The position numbers were made by a program, and so were the translations under genes. A stretch of 64,000 nucleotides of DNA. It comes from Croceimicrobium hydrocarbonivorans (GTDB lineage: Bacteria; Bacteroidota; Bacteroidia; Flavobacteriales; Schleiferiaceae). Where the stretch lies: positions 1-64,000 of the forward strand of contig NZ_CP060139.1 of the NCBI RefSeq assembly GCF_014524565.1. The letters are read 5' to 3'. Under the pieces are notes generated by a model. That model had not been told where the DNA came from, made no database searches, and was given only the letters and a program-made list of their open reading frames with translations. This document shows, piece by piece, positions 35,478-42,951 of the stretch (position 1 is its first letter; each line of letters begins with the position of its first letter).

Positions 35478-36239
35478 ATGCAAAAGAGAAAAATAGCTTT
35501 CGTAAGTGGCGGTAGTCGGGGTTTAGGTCGGGATATGGCCCTCAATTTAGCGGCAAATCAACAAGATGTAATTTTCAGTTATCATCAGAATAAGGCTGCG
35601 GCCGATCAAGTAAAATCCGAAATAGAAGCCTTGGGCGTGCAGGCTCATGCTATTCAATTAGACAGTCGGGACCTCAGCAGCTTTGATAACTTTATAGATC
35701 AATTAAGCTCCATCCTTAAAAATCATTTTGATCGCAATCAATTGGATGCCTGGGTAAACAATGCAGGGACGGGAATCTACAAGCCTTTTGTAGAGACCAG
35801 CGAGGCCGATTTTGATGAAATGATGAATATCCATTTCAAAGGGGTTTATTTCCTCACCCAAAAGGCTTTGCCAATTATTAAGGACGGTGGCAGTATCGTA
35901 AACATTTCCTCTGGCCTGGCTCGATTTAGCTTTCCTGGATCTTCCGCCTATGCATCTATGAAAGGCGCTATTGAAGTATTTACTCGCTACCTGGCCAAAG
36001 AATTGGGGCCACGTGGCATTCGTGCCAATGTGGTAGCGCCAGGTGCCATAGCCACCGATTTTGGTGGAGGCTCTAATCGCGATGATGAGCAAAAACGCCA
36101 GCATATTGCCAATATCACCGCTTTGGGTAGAGTTGGCGAAGCCGAAGATATTGGCTCGGTTGTCGCTTTCCTTTGTAGTGAGGCATCCCATTGGCTTACA
36201 GCTCAACGCATTGAAGCTTCCGGCGGCACTCTTATTTAA
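35478..36239 (+). CDS. Short-chain dehydrogenase/reductase (FabG-like)
   Basis: A 253-residue classical SDR. The cofactor loop SGGSRGLGRDMA near the N-terminus, NNAG at about residue 93, the catalytic serine in VNISSG, and the Tyr-x-x-x-Lys pair in YASMK are all present, with the family end ASGGTLI. Classical SDRs oxidise or reduce alcohols/ketones with NADP; the substrate cannot be read. An AraC-type regulator starts 16-28 nt downstream in the same direction. In Bacteroidota such regulators often control the adjoining SDR. Confidence 0.93.
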   Translation: MQKRKIAFVSGGSRGLGRDMALNLAANQQDVIFSYHQNKAAADQVKSEIEALGVQAHAIQLDSRDLSSFDNFIDQLSSILKNHFDRNQLDAWVNNAGTGIYKPFVETSEADFDEMMNIHFKGVYFLTQKALPIIKDGGSIVNISSGLARFSFPGSSAYASMKGAIEVFTRYLAKELGPRGIRANVVAPGAIATDFGGGSNRDDEQKRQHIANITALGRVGEAEDIGSVVAFLCSEASHWLTAQRIEASGGTLI

Positions 36240-36267
36240 AATACCTTTGGAAGCCATGCACTTAATT

Positions 36268-37161
36268 ATGTCAATAAGCGAATACCATAAATTGGCGGGG
36301 CTCCCTTCACCGGAGCACCCGCTTATTAGCCTGGTGAATTACAGTGATGTTAATTATCAATACGATAGGGATGAAATCAGCCTGCGCTCTCCTTACTATA
36401 CCATCGCATTAAAACACGGAGTACAAGGTAAAATGCGCTATGGCCATCAAGCTTATGATTTTGATGATGGCTTGATGTCTTTTGTCGCTCCAGGACAGGT
36501 AATCAGCGTAAAAGCCCATTATGAAGAAGGTAGCAAACCTTATGGCTGGCTCCTATTATTCCATCCCGACTTTCTTCTGAAAAGCGCTTTAGCCGATACA
36601 ATCAAGCAGTATGAATTCTTCAGCTATCGGGTGAATGAAGCGCTGCATCTTTCTGAAAAAGAAGAGTCGGCCATGATTCAATTAATGAAGAATATTGAAG
36701 CCGAATACCATCATCCCATCGATGCCTTTAGTCAGAATATCATTTTAGCACAAATTGAAGTTCTGCTCAATTATGCCGAACGCTTCTATCAAAGGCAATT
36801 CATAACTCGAAAAGTTAGTCACCATAGCCTGCTTAGCCAGGTTAAAAAATGGCTGCAGGACTATTTTGAAAGCGATACAGCGCATCGAAAGGGCCTACCC
36901 AGTGTCCATGATTTAGCCGAATCCCTAAACATGTCGCCCTCCTATCTCAGTCAGTTTTTGAAGCTACACAGTGGTCAAAATGCCCAGCAACATATCCAAA
37001 GCTATTTGATTGATAAGTCTAAAGAAAAGCTAGCACAACCCGAATTAAGCATTAGCGAAATTGCTTATGATCTGGGTTTTGAGCATAGCCAGTCTTTTAG
37101 TCGACTGTTTAAACGCATGGTTGAAATCAGCCCTAAGGAATTTCGAGAGCACTTGAATTGA
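36268..37161 (+). CDS. AraC family transcriptional regulator
   Basis: A 297-residue regulator. The N-terminal sensing part begins ISEYHKLAGLPSPEHPLISLV, typical of Bacteroidota AraC proteins. The C-terminal double helix-turn-helix includes VHDLAESLNMSPSYLSQFLK and ISEIAYDLGFEHSQSFSRLFKRMVEISPKEFR. I chose the ATG at 36268; the ATG at 36256 is an alternative. The longer open frame upstream overlaps the SDR gene. It probably regulates the SDR immediately before it. Confidence 0.92.
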   Translation: MSISEYHKLAGLPSPEHPLISLVNYSDVNYQYDRDEISLRSPYYTIALKHGVQGKMRYGHQAYDFDDGLMSFVAPGQVISVKAHYEEGSKPYGWLLLFHPDFLLKSALADTIKQYEFFSYRVNEALHLSEKEESAMIQLMKNIEAEYHHPIDAFSQNIILAQIEVLLNYAERFYQRQFITRKVSHHSLLSQVKKWLQDYFESDTAHRKGLPSVHDLAESLNMSPSYLSQFLKLHSGQNAQQHIQSYLIDKSKEKLAQPELSISEIAYDLGFEHSQSFSRLFKRMVEISPKEFREHLN

Positions 37162-37195
37162 AGTATTTAATTAGCTTTAAAGGATTAATTTAAAA

Positions 37196-38056
37196 TTGAA
37201 CCATCTGAAAGCTAGCTCCGCCCATCTGCCAAAGACAAGCCTGATTCTATTCATCCTGCTGTTAAGCCCTTTACTTAGTAGCGCTTGCCTCAACACCGAA
37301 CAGTATAAAATTTTCCCAGTTGGAATTCATAATGGGAATATCGTAAGTGTTGATTTTCAAATACTAAGAACATCTATTGGGGAAGGAAGTCGTATGCTGG
37401 ATCTTGAAATACCAGATTCAATACCCTCTGAACCGAGCGATGAAATGTTCATACTCATTAGCCGCATTCGCATTTACAATTCACAGCAAAGTTTACTAGA
37501 AAGTGACACTCTAGGCAGCCTCAGCTACAGTTTTGGCAAGGACTATAGTGATACCTTATTAAAAAGCTATTACGCATCCTATAAACGTGCGCAAAAACTA
37601 TATCCAGAAATGGAGCTTTTTGAAACGGAATACCTTTCTTTTTGTGATTTCTATAAAAGCTGCGAAATGGTTTCGCTCGGTTTTAATGCGCAAAGCGGAC
37701 AGGACCAACTCTTAATCGGGAAATCGCAATATCCCCTTTACATTTTTGGCGATAGCACCTACGCCATTTATGGGAATAAGGAATATTACCCAAACAGTGC
37801 CGGCCTTTTTATTAGTTCCGTTCGCATTTATAAATCTAAGAATCACCAACTAATTATTAGTCATCTAGAAGCTGGACATGAGCTAGCAATGGGCTATATG
37901 GAAAGAAGTTCGGAGCCCGAAACGAATTGGCATAGTGGTGTACCCGCAGCCTCAGAATTCAAGCCTGATGTGGATTTTAGCGCCTTAAAATCTGCGGTCT
38001 ACCAAGAACCCTTGCTTCATCATGGCTATGGTTTGGATGTATTTGTTCTTCTTTAA
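37196..38056 (+). CDS. Predicted lipoprotein of unknown function
   Basis: A 286-residue exported protein from a TTG start. The hydrophobic leader (SLILFILLLSPLLSSAC) ends in a lipobox cysteine. No domain is recognised in the remainder, which contains several aromatic-rich beta segments. There is no ATG that would keep the leader, so TTG is favoured. The gene is 34 nt downstream of the AraC regulator but with different codon texture; no functional link is shown. Confidence 0.65.
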   Translation: MNHLKASSAHLPKTSLILFILLLSPLLSSACLNTEQYKIFPVGIHNGNIVSVDFQILRTSIGEGSRMLDLEIPDSIPSEPSDEMFILISRIRIYNSQQSLLESDTLGSLSYSFGKDYSDTLLKSYYASYKRAQKLYPEMELFETEYLSFCDFYKSCEMVSLGFNAQSGQDQLLIGKSQYPLYIFGDSTYAIYGNKEYYPNSAGLFISSVRIYKSKNHQLIISHLEAGHELAMGYMERSSEPETNWHSGVPAASEFKPDVDFSALKSAVYQEPLLHHGYGLDVFVLL

Positions 38057-38181
38057 TTGAGGATTTTCCCCTCTTTTAAGATTTGCCTTAATCACTTACC
38101 TTGAGGCCTTAAATAGTCTCTATAAGAATGAGTTAAGTTAATTGCACTTCATTCTATTCTGACTAAAAAGACCCAAACACC

Positions 38182-39162
38182 ATGAAAAAAATCGGCAAAC
38201 TACTCCTCATCTTAATTGGCCTGCTCATTTTATTAGGTGGTTCCACCCTAGCCTATCTTAAACTGGCCCTCCCCGATGTAGGTGAAGCACAAGCGATCAC
38301 CATTAATGCTGATGCAGCAATGATCGAAAGGGGCGATTATCTCGCCAACCACCTAATGGTTTGCATGGATTGCCATTCGGAGCGCGACTGGTCTAAATTT
38401 TCTGGCCCTTTGGTACCTGGTACCTTAGGAAAAGGTGGCGAGGTTTTTAATCATGATCTGGGTTTCCCAGGAGTCTTCCTATCCAAAAACATCACCCCTT
38501 ATAATCTTAAGGATTGGACCGATGGTGAAATCATGCGCGCCATCAGTACCGGTGTTTCCAAAGATGGAGAAGCCCTCTTCCCTATTATGCCCTATTCGCA
38601 TTATGGAAAGTTGGATCAAAGAGATGTAGAAGCCGTAATTGCCTACCTCCGTACCTTGCCTTCCATTGAAGCAGAACACGCTCAATCCGAAGCTGATTTC
38701 CCTATGAACTTTATTATAAATACCATCCCACAAAAATCGGCTTTTAGCCAGCGCCCTAATCCTGAGGATAAATTGGCCTATGGCGAATATTTAATGAATG
38801 CAGCGGCTTGTTACGATTGTCATACTCGACAGGAGAAAGGTCAATTCGTCGGAAAAGACTTTGCCGGTGGCATGGAGTTCAAATTAGCAGATGGCTCCAT
38901 TGTTCGCTCTTCCAATATTACACCGCATCCGGAAACTGGCCTGGGCAATTGGACTGAAGCCCAATTTGTGGAGCGATTTAAACTATATGGCGATAGTGCT
39001 TATGTTCCTCACGATGTAACAAAAGGCGATTTCCAAACCATTATGCCCTGGACTATGTATGGCGGCCTGGAAGAAAGAGATCTTAAAGCGATGTTTGCCT
39101 ATTTACAAAGCTTGGAAGCGATAGAGAATACTGTGGCTCGCTTTACGGAGCCCGGAACTTAA
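38182..39162 (+). CDS. Membrane-anchored dihaem cytochrome c
   Basis: A 326-residue cytochrome with an N-terminal membrane anchor (KLLLILIGLLILLGGSTLAY) and two c-type haem sites, C61-x-x-C64-H65 and C210-x-x-C213-H214. Each belongs to a cytochrome c domain with downstream candidate axial methionines (IMPYSHYG and IMPWTMYGG). The two-domain layout resembles electron-transfer subunits of alcohol or aldehyde dehydrogenases, but no dehydrogenase gene is adjacent. It acts in the periplasm as an electron carrier. A strong terminator follows. Confidence 0.92.
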   Translation: MKKIGKLLLILIGLLILLGGSTLAYLKLALPDVGEAQAITINADAAMIERGDYLANHLMVCMDCHSERDWSKFSGPLVPGTLGKGGEVFNHDLGFPGVFLSKNITPYNLKDWTDGEIMRAISTGVSKDGEALFPIMPYSHYGKLDQRDVEAVIAYLRTLPSIEAEHAQSEADFPMNFIINTIPQKSAFSQRPNPEDKLAYGEYLMNAAACYDCHTRQEKGQFVGKDFAGGMEFKLADGSIVRSSNITPHPETGLGNWTEAQFVERFKLYGDSAYVPHDVTKGDFQTIMPWTMYGGLEERDLKAMFAYLQSLEAIENTVARFTEPGT

Positions 39163-39185
39163 GCCAATAGAAATACAAATAAATC

Positions 39186-39224
39186 TAAGCCATGGCAGCA
39201 GCAGTTACCATGGCTTTATTTTTG
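39186..39224 (+). terminator. Terminator after cytochrome c
   Basis: AAGCCATGG and CCATGGCTT pair across a 12-base loop and are followed by TATTTTTG. This likely ends the cytochrome transcript. Confidence 0.82.
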
Positions 39225-39291
39225 TCAAAGCTTGCCATTCTACCGCATTCCAAGCAACCATAGTATAAGCATCAGTCTAATAGACTGAAAA

Positions 39292-40929
39292 ATGAATACT
39301 ATGCATAAATTTTACTTAACTCTCTGTAGCTCCTTTATTGCTTTGGGGATGTACGCGCAAAGCAGTGCCACTTTCGACCTCAATAATATCGAATGTGGCT
39401 TAAGTCCTAATGGCGGCCTCTTTCAAGATGATAACTATTGGGGCGATTTCAAAATTAAAAATGCGCAAGGCAAAGCAGTGCTTTTCGCTGGTCACCTTTG
39501 GTTAGCGGGTTTCACAAATGATACGCTTCGCACCGCAGTTCAAGAATACCAGCTGTACAATGATCCGGATTACAGCCAAACCGACTTTCGCTTCGGTCCC
39601 ATTGCAAACGATTATAGCAGTGTAGATTATCAAAACACCTATGGCAAGGTTTGGAAAATGTCCAAAAGCATGATTGATCATCATATTCAACATTCTCAAG
39701 ACCCCGGCTACAGTCCACTTACTGAAATCCTTGAATGGCCTGCCCATGGCGATACCTCCAATGGTGAAGCCTGGCTTCTGGCGCCTTTTGCCGATTTGAA
39801 TGGAAACAAAGTGTACGAACCCCTAAGCGGTGAATACCCCATTATCCGCGGTGATCAAAGCTTGTATTGCATCTTTAATGATGAAGCGCGCTATAATCCC
39901 CGCAGTGATTTAAGTTCTTTAGGAGTGGAAGTGCATTTAGAACTCTATGGCTTCGATCCTACGGCTCTTGTATTAGCCGAAAATGCAGTTTTCTTGAACT
40001 ATAAAATCATTAATCGCTCCAATCGAGATATTGACTCACTTTATGCCGGACAATGGTATGATAGTGATCTCGGATTTTCTTTCGATGATATCTGTGGTTC
40101 CGATTCCAGCCTGGCCCTTTCGTATACCTATAATGCCGATTCCCTGGATGAAGGCATATTTGGCTTCGGCTTTAATCCTCCCGCAGTGGGTTTCAGCATG
40201 CTCCAGGGCAGCGTAGCCGGAGCGATGTATTACAATAATATCGGGAATTTCATGGGTCCGATTGAAACCACCGATCCGCAAATTCAACAGCATTGGTTGA
40301 ATTACCTCAACAACCGCTGGCAAAATGGAAAAGCCCTGCACATTGAAAATCCTTCCGGGCTTTATGATCCTGCCAATGGCGACGGCTACGAACCCGTTTC
40401 TTCTAATCCCGTAACCAATTGGGCCTTTGAGGATTCTCACAATTGGTATTGCTCCCCTTTAGAAACCACCGATAAACGTCAATTACTGAATCATGAAATG
40501 GTAAAGCTGGAAAGCGGCGACAGTCTCTGTTTTGATATGATGATTAATTATGCTCGTGATTTTATGGATATGAACCCCTGGGCGGCCGTTAGCAAGCTTA
40601 AATTTGAGCAACAATCTTTAGCCACATTCTGGTCTAATCAAAACTTCCGCTGTCAAACTGGGCCTATCCTGTCCCTCGAAAAGCCGAATACTTCTCTTAA
40701 TTTAAAGGTTTATCCTAATCCTGTTCAAAACATTGTTAAACTCGACTGGGAAAATAGTACTGAGCTTAAGTATCAAATATTGAACAGTCAAGGCCAAGCT
40801 ATTTTAAAAGGTCAGTTAAGTTCTTCTAAGCAACAAATAGAGCTGAACAGCCTCAGCCAGGGAGTCTATTTCCTTTTAGTTGAAAACGCACAAGGCTTAA
40901 CACAGAGCATTAAGCTACTTAAGTCCTAA
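39292..40929 (+). CDS. Large T9SS-exported surface protein
   Basis: A 545-residue secreted protein with a signal peptide (MHKFYLTLCSSFIALGMYAQ) and a type A T9SS sorting domain at the end (VYPNPVQNIVKLDW, LNSQGQAILKG, LNSLSQGVYFLLVENAQG, IKLLKS). The body contains ADLNGNKVYEPLSGEYPII and GDQSLYCIFND, segments I associate with a widespread uncharacterised Bacteroidota surface family; the D-x-N-G-x-x-x-Y text resembles a calcium-binding loop. No catalytic motif is known. ATGs at 39292 and 39301 are both possible. A lipoprotein gene follows 35 nt downstream. Confidence 0.85.
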   Translation: MNTMHKFYLTLCSSFIALGMYAQSSATFDLNNIECGLSPNGGLFQDDNYWGDFKIKNAQGKAVLFAGHLWLAGFTNDTLRTAVQEYQLYNDPDYSQTDFRFGPIANDYSSVDYQNTYGKVWKMSKSMIDHHIQHSQDPGYSPLTEILEWPAHGDTSNGEAWLLAPFADLNGNKVYEPLSGEYPIIRGDQSLYCIFNDEARYNPRSDLSSLGVEVHLELYGFDPTALVLAENAVFLNYKIINRSNRDIDSLYAGQWYDSDLGFSFDDICGSDSSLALSYTYNADSLDEGIFGFGFNPPAVGFSMLQGSVAGAMYYNNIGNFMGPIETTDPQIQQHWLNYLNNRWQNGKALHIENPSGLYDPANGDGYEPVSSNPVTNWAFEDSHNWYCSPLETTDKRQLLNHEMVKLESGDSLCFDMMINYARDFMDMNPWAAVSKLKFEQQSLATFWSNQNFRCQTGPILSLEKPNTSLNLKVYPNPVQNIVKLDWENSTELKYQILNSQGQAILKGQLSSSKQQIELNSLSQGVYFLLVENAQGLTQSIKLLKS

Positions 40930-40964
40930 ACAGGATTTGCTGTAAATTGGGCCTTTTAAGCCCT

Positions 40965-41714
40965 ATGAAAAACTATGCAGCCCTTAGCTTCATCTTGATA
41001 ACAGTCCTACTACTTAGTGCCTGTAGAAAAAAAGAAGAAGATTTAGGATACAATCCTGATAGTACAGAATTCCGATTTGGATATTACAATGCGGCGGTGG
41101 AAGGTCAATTATTTGATCCTCCTCGCCGCATTTTTAGTTCGAATTCCCAAGGAGAGCACAATGAAAGAGTCGATTCCTTAAACTTGGATAAAGACAGCAT
41201 TGTAGACTTGCTTTTAAGGGTAACTAAATTGGAAGTTCCTGGCGAACTGCAATCTAAAGGCCTTAGTATTGAATCTTTCTTTGGCCTCTACGCCTTTCAA
41301 ACAGGCCCTATTCTTTTTGATACCGTATATCAATGTAAAGGGCCAGATAGCTCTTTCATTTACAATCGGGGCAGCAATTATGTGTGCCCGACCAATCATC
41401 AGGATTCTGCCTTAAAATTCAATATCGTTCAGCAGGCCATTACTTATCAATTTGGGGATGCCATTATTGATGCTGACTCTGATCCAAATGTAGGTTGGGA
41501 TAATCGCTCCTTAAGTCTCAGCAGCTACAGTTCTGGCTTTGATCGAAACTTTAATAGCCATTTCCGCTACGAGAACTTCATTGTTCCCAATCGCAAAAAG
41601 CTCTATATCGCCATCGAAAATCAATTAACCGGTCAATTGGGTTGGCTGCATTTGCAGATTATCGACCACAGCGAAATTCAGCTGTACGGATATGCATTAG
41701 AGAAGCTACTTTAA
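40965..41714 (+). CDS. Predicted lipoprotein of unknown function
   Basis: A 249-residue lipoprotein from the ATG at 40965, with leader NYAALSFILITVLLLSAC and a charged RKKEED linker. No known domain is seen in the remaining beta-rich sequence, which is probably periplasmic or at the cell surface. It follows a T9SS cargo gene closely (35 nt), so they may be co-transcribed. Its stop overlaps the convergent HTH gene by 4 nt. Confidence 0.7.
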   Translation: MKNYAALSFILITVLLLSACRKKEEDLGYNPDSTEFRFGYYNAAVEGQLFDPPRRIFSSNSQGEHNERVDSLNLDKDSIVDLLLRVTKLEVPGELQSKGLSIESFFGLYAFQTGPILFDTVYQCKGPDSSFIYNRGSNYVCPTNHQDSALKFNIVQQAITYQFGDAIIDADSDPNVGWDNRSLSLSSYSSGFDRNFNSHFRYENFIVPNRKKLYIAIENQLTGQLGWLHLQIIDHSEIQLYGYALEKLL

Positions 41715-42625
41715 TCGCTAGTCTGCTCCTGCCATTGCTTTAATAAGCCGGGTGGTCCGTGGGTAACCATTTGTGCGGCTCGAATATGGGCATTCCAATC
41801 TTGTTTAAAACCTTCAATATGGGTGGTAGCTCTACTGCTAAAGAACTTTACATGCGCATAGGCCCCCATCATTTGCTGCACATTGCCAAAACTCAATAAA
41901 GCGCCATTGGTAATCGTAATATCCTCATAGCTATACAAACGATAGGCGCCTCCCCCTTCTTTTTGTTCTGCCTTGGCCCATTGGTATTGTTGTTCCTGAA
42001 TACGATTAATAAAGCCTTTCAATTCGGCATACTGCCCTTCATTCAATAAACCTGATTCCAGATTGAGCTCCAATTGTCTTAATTGAATATGCCGGGCTTT
42101 AGGATTCCATAATTCTTCGGAATCCATTTGCTGGTAAATGGAGTAAATATCCCTGCTCAACACATAGGCCTCCGGTGGCAATTCCTCCAAGCCATCCCGC
42201 AAACGATTCGACCAGAAGGCAAACTTGTATTCGAGCATCCGGCTATTGGCCAGAAATAAAAAGATGGGGATATCGTAGGCCACATATTGTAAGAGCGCAT
42301 CACCCGACTTTAAAGCATTCTGAAAAAGGCTGCGAATATTCCGCAAATATTGCACAAAGTCTTCCTTGCTATTGAAAGTATTATCGGTAATTAAGGAAGA
42401 ATCGCGCAATGGATAGGCTTCCAAAACTCTCTGTGCAGCCACAGGCATCAGCATGGTAAGCTGTACCAATTCTCCTGCACTCAGCTCCTTTTCACCACTA
42501 ACCCGCCGTTGAGCACTAGCATAGCTTAGGTCTAAATGATCTGCGGTCCATTGTATTAAGCTGGTCTTCTCAGGTAACTCGGCTTCAATAGCCCTAAAAA
42601 ATGCCCTTTGCGGGAAGTATGACAT
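41711..42625 (-). CDS. Putative HTH regulator, Bacteroidota-specific type
   Basis: A 304-residue soluble protein. Residues 20-65 look like a helix-turn-helix (LIQWTADHLDLSYASAQRRVSGEKELSAGEL), as in XRE-like regulators; the remaining 230 residues are helical with no known domain. It is divergent from the operon that starts with the 34-residue peptide and the HMG-CoA reductase fusion, and the intergenic 221 nt would contain both promoters. Control of that operon is a reasonable inference, not shown. Confidence 0.55.
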   Translation of the reverse strand: MSYFPQRAFFRAIEAELPEKTSLIQWTADHLDLSYASAQRRVSGEKELSAGELVQLTMLMPVAAQRVLEAYPLRDSSLITDNTFNSKEDFVQYLRNIRSLFQNALKSGDALLQYVAYDIPIFLFLANSRMLEYKFAFWSNRLRDGLEELPPEAYVLSRDIYSIYQQMDSEELWNPKARHIQLRQLELNLESGLLNEGQYAELKGFINRIQEQQYQWAKAEQKEGGGAYRLYSYEDITITNGALLSFGNVQQMMGAYAHVKFFSSRATTHIEGFKQDWNAHIRAAQMVTHGPPGLLKQWQEQTSD

Positions 42626-42846
42626 GTCGGTTTTTTTAGAGTCGCCAAAATACCAAAATTGAGCATTTAGCCGCTTTTGCGGGATGGCATCCTACAATTC
42701 ATTGATTTTTCTGAGCCCGGCAAAGTCTTATCCCATCAGGCCTCATTCGAAAAATGAATAATTCCGATAGGCTCTTTTCAGCTTTTGAAAGCCCCCTGCA
42801 AGGAAGTGCTGGACTTTAGCCACGGCATAACGAAAAATCGAGAGTC

Positions 42847-42951
42847 ATGAGTCCCTTATTTCTCAGCAAACATTTGATACGCTACGGATGGAAAATCCTG
42901 CTGATCCTGTTTGTCTTCCTCTCGCTTTATCTCAAAAGAAATCAAAAATGA
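42847..42951 (+). CDS. 34-residue single-pass membrane peptide
   Basis: A short reading frame of 34 codons: a basic N-terminal stretch (LSKHLIRYGWK), one membrane helix (ILLILFVFLSLYL) and a basic end (KRNQK). Its TGA stop overlaps the ATG of the HMG-CoA reductase fusion gene as ATGA. That junction type and the clean helix-plus-charge design favour a real gene, probably a membrane-anchoring or regulatory subunit. The alternative is a leader frame for translational coupling. No homologue is known to me. Confidence 0.5.
   Translation: MSPLFLSKHLIRYGWKILLILFVFLSLYLKRNQK

Noticed and set aside
36061-36267. N-terminal extension of the AraC regulator
   Set aside because: The open frame runs back into the SDR gene in another frame but carries no family sequence; the protein fits the family from 36268.
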